Source: a virus. Taken from it: a stretch of 39,053 nt of DNA. Positions 31,312-38,942 of this stretch are shown one piece after another. The stretch covers positions 1 through 39,053 of the IMG/VR virus record IMGVR_UViG_3300035698_033634. The stretch is one strand, 5' to 3'. The notes beneath the pieces are model-generated. The model saw only the letters and a program-made list of their open reading frames with translations. It searched no databases and was not told where the DNA came from. Positions within the stretch are counted from its first letter, which is position 1. Each line of letters opens with the position of its first letter. Both the position numbers and the translations under genes were made by a program.

Positions 31312-32257
31312 GCGGATTTGAAATAATGAAAAGAGATTTAATCCCCCCTTGAAAGTTTAGCGGCACCTGCCGCTCACCTCCTTGCTCATCTTGGTATTTA
31401 ACAACAGGTTCAACTGCTTCAATGAAATTGTCTTTAATCCAGGACAATGCAGAGATTTTTTTGATACTCCAGGTTTCGCCTTCCATTAAATATTTTTGAT
31501 ATGTTTGGTCCCCCAGACCCCTCCAATCTAATATAACGAATGGAGCAAAATTAATGAAATCCTCTTCAATCGGTTGATTTTGTTGTCTTTTACGTATAAC
31601 GTAATTTTTAAGCCAATTAGTGACCCCTACTGTTGGAAGGGATATTTTGAACGGGGAAGATCCATCCTTAAGATCTATTTCAAAACATCTAGCTTCAGGA
31701 TTATAGAATTTCATTATTTTTTCATCAATAGTCAAATAATCAACCATTTCTTTTTGAACATCTATTTTCTTAGTTTCAGAAACTTTGACTTGCAATTTAT
31801 TTTCCCCCTTGATAAAGGTATATTCATGAACTGCTAGAATAACATAAAATCTATCAACCTCTTTTATATCTTTCCACGAAGAATGTCCTCCTGGAAATTT
31901 AATGGAAACGCATCTTTCCAATACATAATTGAGCATATCATCTAATGATGAAAGATCTTTCTCGTCTAAAGTAGACCAATGTCTAATTTCAGAAGCTGTC
32001 GCTGCTCGGATAATTATTTCTGTTCCATCCGGATAAAACATTCCTTTAGATGGGAGGTCTAAGAGATTTATTTTTTGAGCTCCTATTTGATTCCCTGCAG
32101 AAATCTGAGACTCTTTTTTTTGCCATGGGAGTGAGGCCCCTTTGGTGTCCTGAATAGGAGAGCCCAAAACATCCGGGTTATCTGAGCTATCTGTCTGACC
32201 TCTTTCTTGCTCCTCTATAAATTTTTTAACATTTTCTTCGTTCTGATATTTGTCCAT
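31304..32257 (-). CDS. gp26-like baseplate/tail-assembly protein (T4_baseplate family)
   Basis: 317 residues. The region ~70-145 (LLDLPSKGMFYPDGTEIIIRAATASEIRHWSTLDEKDLSS...LNYVLERCV) has the pattern of the T4 base plate protein family that includes gp26, with LPSxGxxY, a threonine/glutamate pair, and a helix before a Cys. In T4 this protein helps assemble the baseplate hub. The N-terminal 60 residues are charged and disordered; the C-terminal half (PFVILDWRGLGDQTYQKYLMEGETW, then SALSWIKDNFIEAVEPVV) is alpha/beta. It precedes the small chaperone candidate and the tape measure, so a hub-assembly or tail-chaperone role fits. Confidence 0.65.
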   Translation of the reverse strand: MDKYQNEENVKKFIEEQERGQTDSSDNPDVLGSPIQDTKGASLPWQKKESQISAGNQIGAQKINLLDLPSKGMFYPDGTEIIIRAATASEIRHWSTLDEKDLSSLDDMLNYVLERCVSIKFPGGHSSWKDIKEVDRFYVILAVHEYTFIKGENKLQVKVSETKKIDVQKEMVDYLTIDEKIMKFYNPEARCFEIDLKDGSSPFKISLPTVGVTNWLKNYVIRKRQQNQPIEEDFINFAPFVILDWRGLGDQTYQKYLMEGETWSIKKISALSWIKDNFIEAVEPVVKYQDEQGGERQVPLNFQGGIKSLFIISNPLG

Positions 32258-32286
32258 TATGGTAAAAGTTTAATTGTTCATAGTTA

Positions 32287-32314
32287 TATATCCTTATACT
32301 AAAAAAAGGATATA
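32287..32314. other. Hairpin in divergent intergenic region
   Basis: TATATCCTT (32287-32295) pairs with AAGGATATA (32306-32314). It lies in the leader of the - strand tail unit; it is followed by neither strand's stop, so its role (attenuator, stability element) is unknown. Confidence 0.45.
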
Positions 32315-32335
32315 AGTTTTACTTAATGGTTAAAA

Positions 32336-32347
32336 TATTTATAAATA
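32336..32347. promoter_or_regulatory. Overlapping divergent late-promoter boxes
   Basis: TATTTATAAATA contains an exact TATAAATA on the + strand (32340-32347) and one on the - strand (32343-32336). The genes on both sides point away from it. The distances to the starts are 79 nt (- strand, 32257) and 136 nt (+ strand, 32483). Confidence 0.45.
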
Positions 32348-32386
32348 TATTTTAAAATATATTTTTTTTTATTGAAATTTATTTTG

Positions 32387-32394
32387 TATATTTG
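32387..32394 (+). promoter_or_regulatory. Candidate Bacteroidota-type -7 element TATATTTG
   Basis: TATATTTG matches TAnnTTTG and is embedded in the same T-rich context (a T-run, then ATTGA and a TTTATT tract) as the site at 27780. A TTG is at 32372-32374. It would serve the three small genes starting at 32483. Confidence 0.5.
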
Positions 32395-32482
32395 ATACTC
32401 TTAACAAAACTTATAATGTAAAATCATGAGAAAATAAATTTATCTTTACTTATCAATTCCATCTATAGCTTTATTATCCATC

Positions 32483-32746
32483 ATGTTTATTTCATTAACA
32501 TATGAGATATATCTAATTACATGGATCTCTGCAATTACAGCATTCTTTGCCCAGGGATTATTATTGTCTTTAAACAATCATGAATGGCATTTGACAATGG
32601 ATCAAATGAAAAAGAGGGAAAAAGAAGCATTGAATCAAATGAAAAATGCGGGGGATTTAATTGAAGCGATCCAGAAAAGACTCTTTCGAAATAATATTAT
32701 GACAAAAGAAGAGGTTTCAGAAATTTTAGAAAAAAAAATAGGATAA
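32483..32746 (+). CDS. Small membrane protein with cytoplasmic coiled-coil
   Basis: 87 residues: one N-terminal membrane segment (~8-28, YLITWISAITAFFAQGLLLSL) followed by a charged helix with heptad repeats (MKKREKEALNQMKNAGDLIEAIQKRL). The function is unknown. The frame is open upstream to an in-frame TAA at 32435 but without another ATG, so 32483 is the most likely start. It is the first of three small + strand genes behind a Bacteroidota-like promoter; these are probably early host-interaction genes inserted in the tail module. Confidence 0.6.
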   Translation: MFISLTYEIYLITWISAITAFFAQGLLLSLNNHEWHLTMDQMKKREKEALNQMKNAGDLIEAIQKRLFRNNIMTKEEVSEILEKKIG

Positions 32747-32761
32747 ATCAAAAAATTCGGG

Positions 32762-32971
32762 ATGAGCAAAATAATAGAAAAAGTATTTAAAAATATCCCA
32801 TTGAAAGCCAGAATAAATGCTATCAATGAGATGGGATTTATTAATCTAATTATAGAATTAGGATTCAGAGAGGATAAAATGTGGGAGGAAAAAGAAGATC
32901 ATATTTTAGAAAAATTAATGAATCTTGCTCATAAACATACTGAAGATATATTAAAAGAAATAAAAAAATAA
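32762..32971 (+). CDS. Small charged helical protein
   Basis: A soluble protein of 69 residues, predicted almost wholly helical (IIEKVFKNIPLKARINAINE; ILEKLMNLAHKHTEDILKEI), with no recognised family. It lies 15 nt after the membrane-protein gene and 4 nt before the next, as part of a three-gene set. Confidence 0.5.
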   Translation: MSKIIEKVFKNIPLKARINAINEMGFINLIIELGFREDKMWEEKEDHILEKLMNLAHKHTEDILKEIKK

Positions 32972-32975
32972 AATT

Positions 32976-33260
32976 ATGAATCCCATTAAATTCGAAGTTC
33001 ACCCTATCTATTTAATTTTCATTTTTATTTTTGCCGGGGCAATATTTTTCCTTTCTGGATATAATGAAACAGAGTATATTGTCGTTGAAAAAAATGTTGA
33101 AAAAATCCAGAAAATTTCAAAAGAAAATCTTTTTGAAAAATATCCTGATTTTCCCTTTTATGAATCCCAAATAGGAGAAGAACCTACTCCTATAAAAGAA
33201 GATGGAAATTGGTGGGTTTATGATAGGAATTTAGGGGAATTTATTAGGAAGGAATGGTAA
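32976..33260 (+). CDS. Small single-pass membrane protein
   Basis: 94 residues with one membrane helix (~11-29, IYLIFIFIFAGAIFFLSGY). A mostly acidic soluble part of ~60 residues follows, ending in an aromatic section (DGNWWVYDRNLGEFIRKEW). The Lys/His-containing N-terminus and the acidic C-terminus suggest an N-in, C-out topology with a periplasmic domain. The function is unknown. Its stop directly abuts the convergent homing-endonuclease remnant. Confidence 0.55.
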   Translation: MNPIKFEVHPIYLIFIFIFAGAIFFLSGYNETEYIVVEKNVEKIQKISKENLFEKYPDFPFYESQIGEEPTPIKEDGNWWVYDRNLGEFIRKEW

Positions 33261-33467
33261 TTATTTTCGTTTACAATTATCGCCGTGCCATCTATTGAAA
33301 TTTCCTGGATCTGCCAATTTTCCACAATAAGGGCATTCTTTCTTTTCGTAAATTAATCCCATGTGGGATTTCGAGATTTTGTCCTTGTGTTCTTGTGATT
33401 GTTTTATTCCGGAAATAGGGAAATTTTTTCCAGTTCTACCATACATGGGATTCCCTTCTCCTCTCAT
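33261..33467 (-). pseudogene. Homing endonuclease C-terminal remnant (NUMOD3 plus zinc finger)
   Basis: 68 codons encoding only the C-terminal modules of an HNH/GIY-YIG-type homing endonuclease: a NUMOD3-like stretch (GEGNPMYGRTGKNFP, then QEHKDKISKSHMG) and a C45-x2-C48...H61-x3-C65 finger (ECPYCGKLADPGNFNRWHGDNCK), which commonly closes such proteins. No catalytic domain is encoded upstream before the tube gene's terminator. It is either a decayed insertion or a minimal DNA-binding protein kept from one. Confidence 0.65.
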
Positions 33468-33523
33468 ACGAAACTAATGGGAAGGATAAAAGTTTTTAAA
33501 ATATAAATTCACGTTAACACTAA

Positions 33524-33549
33524 AAAAGAGACTAAAAATAGTCTCTTTT
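33524..33549. terminator. Terminator after tail tube gene
   Basis: AAAAGAGACTA (33524-33534) and TAGTCTCTTTT (33539-33549) form a perfect 11-bp stem with an AAAA loop. On the - strand it directly follows the tube gene, and it is symmetrical enough to act both ways. Confidence 0.75.
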
Positions 33550-33569
33550 CGATATGATTTACGTAATTC

Positions 33570-34172
33570 TTATACAATTGACTCGTCCCAATAGTCGCAT
33601 GCTATGGTATAACCGCTTATTCTATAAGCATCTGTGCTTTCCGAATAATTAAGTTCAGGAGCTGGTAATGCAGAGATTGGAAAAACGTTATAACATTTCC
33701 ATTGCCAAAATGGTCTAGCAGCTCTATCATACATTGTAATAAGCATCCATGGAGCAACATAGTCTGATTTTATTCCAGTTCGTCCCGTTAGGGGGTCATA
33801 AACTAGGTCATTCCATTTTCTAAGGGTTTTCAAAACGTATGCACTAGGAGTTCTATCCAAATTTACTTCAAAATCCAATGTAATGTCCATTGTTGTAGAA
33901 GATGGAATTGCACCTGCATATCTTCTGATAGCCCATTTATATCTCTGTTCTATTTGAGAATCTGGAAAGGAGTTGGAAACCAATCCGCCAACACTTCTCA
34001 CATTCTCCAACAGCAAGTTAGTATTTTCCTCCGTTGACCCAACACCCGCAGGCATACTGATCTGAATGGTGAAAAGATTCTGGTATACTGGTTCGTAGAG
34101 CTCTTGTGATGCTCTAGAGTTTCTGAAATGCGATAGTCCAAATGTGCCTTGGCTTTTAAAATTTTCTGCCAT
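33570..34172 (-). CDS. 19: Tail tube protein, gp19-like
   Basis: Hexamers of this protein stack to form the inner tail tube. The 200 residues match T4 gp19 (163 residues) in layout: YQNLFTIQISMPAG near the start, a strand pair with ENVRSVGGL, an RRYAGAIPSSTTMDITLDFEVN core, the LRKWNDLVYDPLTGRTGIKSDY loop-helix, MLITMYDRAARPFWQWKCYNVFPISAL, and ISGYTIACDYWDE as the closing beta strand. The extra N-terminal ~25 residues (MAENFKSQGTFGLSHFRNS) may interact with the neck or sheath. It is located 25 nt after the sheath gene, as in T4 (18-19), and ends at a terminator. Confidence 0.9.
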   Translation of the reverse strand: MAENFKSQGTFGLSHFRNSRASQELYEPVYQNLFTIQISMPAGVGSTEENTNLLLENVRSVGGLVSNSFPDSQIEQRYKWAIRRYAGAIPSSTTMDITLDFEVNLDRTPSAYVLKTLRKWNDLVYDPLTGRTGIKSDYVAPWMLITMYDRAARPFWQWKCYNVFPISALPAPELNYSESTDAYRISGYTIACDYWDESIV

Positions 34173-34197
34173 TTTTCTAAATTTTATTTTCTAAATT

Positions 34198-36690
34198 TTA
34201 TTGTAATGCGAATCCTCCACTGCTAACTCCTCCGAGTTTATTAACAGTAATTTGCGTAACAATTTTCTCCATTCCTTTATTTACCCAAACTCCAATATCT
34301 AAGATACCAAATCCATCATCGATAACATCTTTAGTATTGTTAGAATCATCCATGATTACTTCATAATCATAAAGAGCTCCAGCGTCCTTAGCAGTTTCTA
34401 AGATTGGAGTAATGCTATTGACAATATTCAATCTAGTTACTGGTGTATTGTATTGGAAAGTATATTGTTGAAGAATTTCAAATATCTGTATTTCGATAGT
34501 GTTCAGTAATTCTCTTACGTGAAGATAATTATAGTCACTCTTAATATTTTGAAATGAAGTTCTATTAGCATAGATCATTATTTGACCCGTTTGGGGTCTT
34601 TCTATTATAGAGTTTATGCCCATTGGCTCTAGATAATCCCTATCGGTTTGATCTATCATATATTCAACCCCTGCTAATTGAGGGTTGCTTATAATTCCAT
34701 TCTGGTTAGCTACGATAGCATAGGGATCCCCGCCTAAAAACTTACGTATATAGGTGTTAGAAACATCCGCTGCTGGTGGAACATAAAGATTCTTTCCATT
34801 TTCTTGATATCTTAAGAAAGGAGCAAAACATCCTGTATATCTAGATCCGTTATCTTCATCAGGAAGAGTAAATCTAAATGATCTTGGCATATCCGGGTTA
34901 CCCCCTTGAGGTATCCATTCAGTATTGAAAATAGGAACTGGATCTACTCCCGGAACAAATGTATCTGAGAAATAAGGATCTTGAGAAGCTGCTAATTGTC
35001 TGAATGAGGGAACGCTAATTATAGCGGTAGTTCTAGATCTAGCTTTTGCAAGTCTAGAGAGATAAACTTTACCTCCACAATTTGGTTGCAATCCATATGC
35101 CATTGTATCAACAATGTATCGATAATTAATCATATCGGGATTTGTTAATCCCCTTAAGATTCCTTGATCGAAAAGCATTTCATAAATTTTAATTACGCCT
35201 TCTTCAGCATTAGGAGATCCGTTAAGGTCAAATCCTGGCAAATGTCTATTGACAATTGATAATCCATCCATTTTGATGAATTTATAATGAGTTGCTACAG
35301 ACGGATCATCAATAGGAAGCTGGCTTGTAATTGTTAAAGCTGTTCCATTAGTTCCATATGCATAAACTGGTTCTGATGTGCTATACTGATAAGTTGATCC
35401 ATCGAAAATTTTGGAAGTTATGTATGTAACCCCTGGAGGAATCAATCCTCCTTGAGTATCTTTCTTTACCAATGTTCCTATTGTGATATATCTTTGATCA
35501 ATAGAAGAATCTATGGTAAAAGATTTTCCAGAAGTTCCAATCTGAGTAGCCGATACATCATTGTGAAAATCTGCTGCATTGATACTAATGTCATAACTTA
35601 AAAATTTCTTTTCTATGCCTACTGAAGGATCAGATCCATAATCAATTAGATTATGGCCAACTAAATCTACTTGATAATTAGCTGCCGATATTGAAGAGCC
35701 ATCTCCTATTTCCCACTGTGCATCATTTTCATCCCAAATAAGTTCATCTAATGCATCTTTGTTAACATTAAGAAGAACTCCAGTGATAGAAACACTTGCA
35801 TTAACTATATCTTCTATTGATTGAAGAGCTCCGGTTTGATCCCTGAATTCAGGAATAACCGTACCAGTCCAGGATCCAGCTAAATTAACATTAGGAAGAT
35901 TTATAAATGCATTTAATCTAGAAGGAATAAGTCCTTTACTGTTAAAATATTCAGAATATAAAGGATCAGTTGATAGGGAATTATAATTTGTCCAATTCCC
36001 TTCTATTGCAATTACCTGAACGAAATAATCTTTCATTACGTCATTCGGCCTAATCCATTCATATGGAATATTAGTAGCATTTCCATACCAGTCTTTAGCT
36101 AAAACGCTATATCCCTGAAGGGTTGTTGCCTTTCTGATTATAAATGATAATTGTTTGGTTCCGATGTTTACAAAATTAAATAATGGAGCACTTTCATTAT
36201 TAGGAATACCATATTCATTATTAGTAACCCCCTGAAGATATTCTGTATCAGGTACCCAAAATCTAGATCTATTGAAGAAATTTGCATACAAATCTTCAGG
36301 TAAATTAACTAGATCTTGTTCTTGAACACTAACTGATGAATCCAAAGATAGTGCAGACATCTGAACAACATCTTTAGTTGATGAATCCGGAGTGTTATTA
36401 GTTTGAATTAGGTTTATTGCAAAAACTGGTGATTGCAATAAACAAACGTCAATAGATCTTTGGAAGAAAGATCCCTTTCTTTCTAGTTTTCTATCTACAT
36501 CACCATAGAATCTTTGTCTATCTCGAGTTGATCGAATGAATACAGGGGTATTATAAGGTCCTACGGCCGAAAACCCTGGTAATAAACGTAAGGCCTGAGT
36601 AGTTACGGTAATTCTTTCTGATTGGTCGACCTCTATTATATAAACCCCAGCGGATTTAAATTGAGATAAATCTAATGCTAAACTAGCCAT
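34198..36690 (-). CDS. 18: Tail sheath protein, gp18-like
   Basis: The contractile sheath subunit, 830 residues compared with 659 in T4. The N-terminal AGVYIIEVDQSERITVTTQA and GFSAVGPYNTPVFIRS are typical of sheath N-termini that interlock neighbouring subunits. The C-terminal third carries YRYIVDTMAYGLQPN, GCFAPFLRYQENGKNLYVPPAADVSNTYIR and DYNYLHVRELLNTIEIQIFEILQQ, the domain that binds the tube and forms the inner contact ring. The middle (~250-470) is a surface-exposed, variable, beta-rich insertion with no clear homologue. It lies between the terminase and tube genes in T4 order (17-18-19). Confidence 0.9.
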   Translation of the reverse strand: MASLALDLSQFKSAGVYIIEVDQSERITVTTQALRLLPGFSAVGPYNTPVFIRSTRDRQRFYGDVDRKLERKGSFFQRSIDVCLLQSPVFAINLIQTNNTPDSSTKDVVQMSALSLDSSVSVQEQDLVNLPEDLYANFFNRSRFWVPDTEYLQGVTNNEYGIPNNESAPLFNFVNIGTKQLSFIIRKATTLQGYSVLAKDWYGNATNIPYEWIRPNDVMKDYFVQVIAIEGNWTNYNSLSTDPLYSEYFNSKGLIPSRLNAFINLPNVNLAGSWTGTVIPEFRDQTGALQSIEDIVNASVSITGVLLNVNKDALDELIWDENDAQWEIGDGSSISAANYQVDLVGHNLIDYGSDPSVGIEKKFLSYDISINAADFHNDVSATQIGTSGKSFTIDSSIDQRYITIGTLVKKDTQGGLIPPGVTYITSKIFDGSTYQYSTSEPVYAYGTNGTALTITSQLPIDDPSVATHYKFIKMDGLSIVNRHLPGFDLNGSPNAEEGVIKIYEMLFDQGILRGLTNPDMINYRYIVDTMAYGLQPNCGGKVYLSRLAKARSRTTAIISVPSFRQLAASQDPYFSDTFVPGVDPVPIFNTEWIPQGGNPDMPRSFRFTLPDEDNGSRYTGCFAPFLRYQENGKNLYVPPAADVSNTYIRKFLGGDPYAIVANQNGIISNPQLAGVEYMIDQTDRDYLEPMGINSIIERPQTGQIMIYANRTSFQNIKSDYNYLHVRELLNTIEIQIFEILQQYTFQYNTPVTRLNIVNSITPILETAKDAGALYDYEVIMDDSNNTKDVIDDGFGILDIGVWVNKGMEKIVTQITVNKLGGVSSGGFALQ

Positions 36691-36803
36691 ATTAAATATC
36701 TTATTTTTATTATTTATTCAAAAAGTGAAATGCTCTTTTATGCTTTGTATTTCTTTACATTTCTTTTCTTTATATATTATGACTGTAAAATCCTAATTTT
36801 GAC

Positions 36804-38852
36804 TTATCTGCCATATGACCCGCCTGAACGATAGGGATTGCCATTTTCAGGCCTATTTTCCTGAAATATTTGATGCAATTGCCTTAATCTCTCCTCCTCT
36901 GAAATTTCCTCCTCCTGGGAATATAATGCTGACCACATTCCATCAGACATATCTGATTCTGTATCTACCAATTCATTCATTAATTTTCCAGCATATCTCT
37001 TAGCTGGACTATCAGGAAGGCCTTCGAAAAAATCATAGAGCCATCCCTGATATTCATCTTTTTCTTCATAAATCCTTGCTAGATTAAGCTCTGACATTGC
37101 TAAATCATCATGACTAGCTATTCCTTTCCAGGCTCTTTTAACCCTTCCAAAACTTCCAAATTCTGTAGATGTTTTTTCATCTGTTGGTACAATAGTTTTT
37201 TCTTTGATTAATTTTTTCCCTAATTTGCAAAAATAATCTTTATCCCCTCTAACTTTAAACCCGGCTTTTTTAGGCGGCATTTTTTGACCTGGTACCGGTG
37301 CGGTATGGTATGATCTCATAACAAGATCGGGATAATAATCCTCATGGTCTTTAAATTTATTCAGAAAAGCTTTTCCATTAAAATTCATTTCTACAACCAT
37401 CTTAACAATAGTTTCATATCTAGATTCTAATTGATCAAATACTATAGCTTGACAAACTTTAGCTAAATCGGTTTCATCTTGAACATTATCTTGATAAACC
37501 CCTACCTGCTCCATTCTAAAAAGATTTTCAATTTGTCTTTCATCAGGTCTCAATTTTTTCAATTGGGGTATAGTTTTTAATTTAACCTGGTGAATTGATG
37601 CAATATTATAATCATTATCTTTCTCTTCCTCCTCCTCTTTGCCTTCAGCGATGTCGACAGAAATAATAAATCTATCGTTTATTTTATCAATATCCTTATT
37701 GGGGTCAAAATCGCATCTCCATCTTAAATTTCTATACAAAAGATCATCTAAATCTGTTTTATGAAGTTCCATGAATTCATATTTATAAATTTCACCGAGT
37801 CTTTTTAACCATTTCAATTGTGAAGCAGAAAGAAGTGAATTACTTGTGACGTCAAATTTAAGTTCAAACTCTTGAGCAAAAAATTCATCTCCAAAATTAG
37901 ATTTTATTTCTTCAATCCATTCGGGGGTATCATGACCAGGAAATTCCCAATAATCAACTCTTTTATTGACAAAAGTATTTTTTCCTCTGACAGATTTATC
38001 CCATATCTCATAAAATAAATTTTCTTTTCCATTAGGAGTAGATGAAATAATACATTGAGAAACCCTTGAAGAAGCTAAAGTAGGATAAACTGATCTCCAG
38101 AAAGGCCCTGTGACGGTAGGTCTAATATGAGCAAACTCATCAATGTATAGTACGTGAATTGTAAAACCTATTTGAGCACTTTCTGTAGTAGCCTGGGAAG
38201 TTAACATACATCCATTATCTAATCTCATTCCTAAAGCCCCAATACTTTCAATTCCGGGTTTTAGAAAATATGGTAATCCCTTAAACACTTCACTTACCTT
38301 TCTGACTATTTCTATCGCTGTGGCCTGTTTATTCGCCAGTATTGCCAAGTTTCTGTCTGTATGAAAGCAAAGATACCAAGCAAAGAAAGCAGAAATAGTT
38401 GTTGTATTATGAGAAAGAATATCATTCGAATAGAATCTATGATCTTCAGAATCTACAGTAATATCACACATTGAAACTTTAGACTTTGTTTTTTCTATCT
38501 TGATTACTTTTTCCGCTCCGTCTTTCGTTTGAATATAATGTCCTATTCTTAAATTATTTATAAATACCTCATTCATAAATGAATCAAAGACTATATGTTT
38601 ATCAGCTCCCTCTAAAAATTTGCCAGATTCAGTTTCAATTCTCCATAGGGTATAAGGCTGTGTAATATGAAATTGGGTAATCGGCTTAAAACCTGTGTCT
38701 GTTTCTATTTCATAATCATCTATATCTATGGACTTAATTATTTTTTTTGATATATCATTTTCATCTAAGTATATATTTCTAAATTCATATTTTTCTATTA
38801 GCTCAATTAAAAATAATATTGACCTTTTTACGGCAGATTTAAGAAAATTCAT
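36804..38852 (-). CDS. 17: Terminase large subunit C-half preceded by an intein C-part (split intein)
   Basis: 682 residues from ATG 38852 (MNFLKSAVKR). Residues 1-149 are intein: DYEIETDTGFKPITQF, block B-like GKFLEGADKHIVF (H86), block F-like MCDITVDSEDHRFYSNDI, and the C-terminal SHN with penultimate His148 and Asn149. No block A Cys and no N-extein precede them; a divergent ORF fills the DNA upstream. From Thr150 the terminase continues TTTISAFFAW (the end of Walker A), with Walker B VLYIDEFAHI (D238, E239), the STPNG coupling motif, nuclease acidic residues (SVDIAEG, VFDQLE) and SHDDLAMS. The ATPase therefore lacks its Walker A Gly-Lys unless a partner carrying it is trans-spliced on. 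The layout matches atypically split TerL inteins (AceL-TerL). Confidence 0.85.
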   Translation of the reverse strand: MNFLKSAVKRSILFLIELIEKYEFRNIYLDENDISKKIIKSIDIDDYEIETDTGFKPITQFHITQPYTLWRIETESGKFLEGADKHIVFDSFMNEVFINNLRIGHYIQTKDGAEKVIKIEKTKSKVSMCDITVDSEDHRFYSNDILSHNTTTISAFFAWYLCFHTDRNLAILANKQATAIEIVRKVSEVFKGLPYFLKPGIESIGALGMRLDNGCMLTSQATTESAQIGFTIHVLYIDEFAHIRPTVTGPFWRSVYPTLASSRVSQCIISSTPNGKENLFYEIWDKSVRGKNTFVNKRVDYWEFPGHDTPEWIEEIKSNFGDEFFAQEFELKFDVTSNSLLSASQLKWLKRLGEIYKYEFMELHKTDLDDLLYRNLRWRCDFDPNKDIDKINDRFIISVDIAEGKEEEEEKDNDYNIASIHQVKLKTIPQLKKLRPDERQIENLFRMEQVGVYQDNVQDETDLAKVCQAIVFDQLESRYETIVKMVVEMNFNGKAFLNKFKDHEDYYPDLVMRSYHTAPVPGQKMPPKKAGFKVRGDKDYFCKLGKKLIKEKTIVPTDEKTSTEFGSFGRVKRAWKGIASHDDLAMSELNLARIYEEKDEYQGWLYDFFEGLPDSPAKRYAGKLMNELVDTESDMSDGMWSALYSQEEEISEEERLRQLHQIFQENRPENGNPYRSGGSYGR

Positions 38853-38942
38853 ATATTGTCGAAAAAACATAAAACAATTAAAATCCCACATTAATATAAT
38901 GGGTATAATATATATCTTATTTAGAATGTTCTCATTATGTAT

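Noticed and set aside
31304-31325. Programmed frameshift at the gp26-like/small gene overlap
   Set aside because: No X XXY YYZ heptamer at the overlap; TTG initiation by coupling explains the arrangement more simply.
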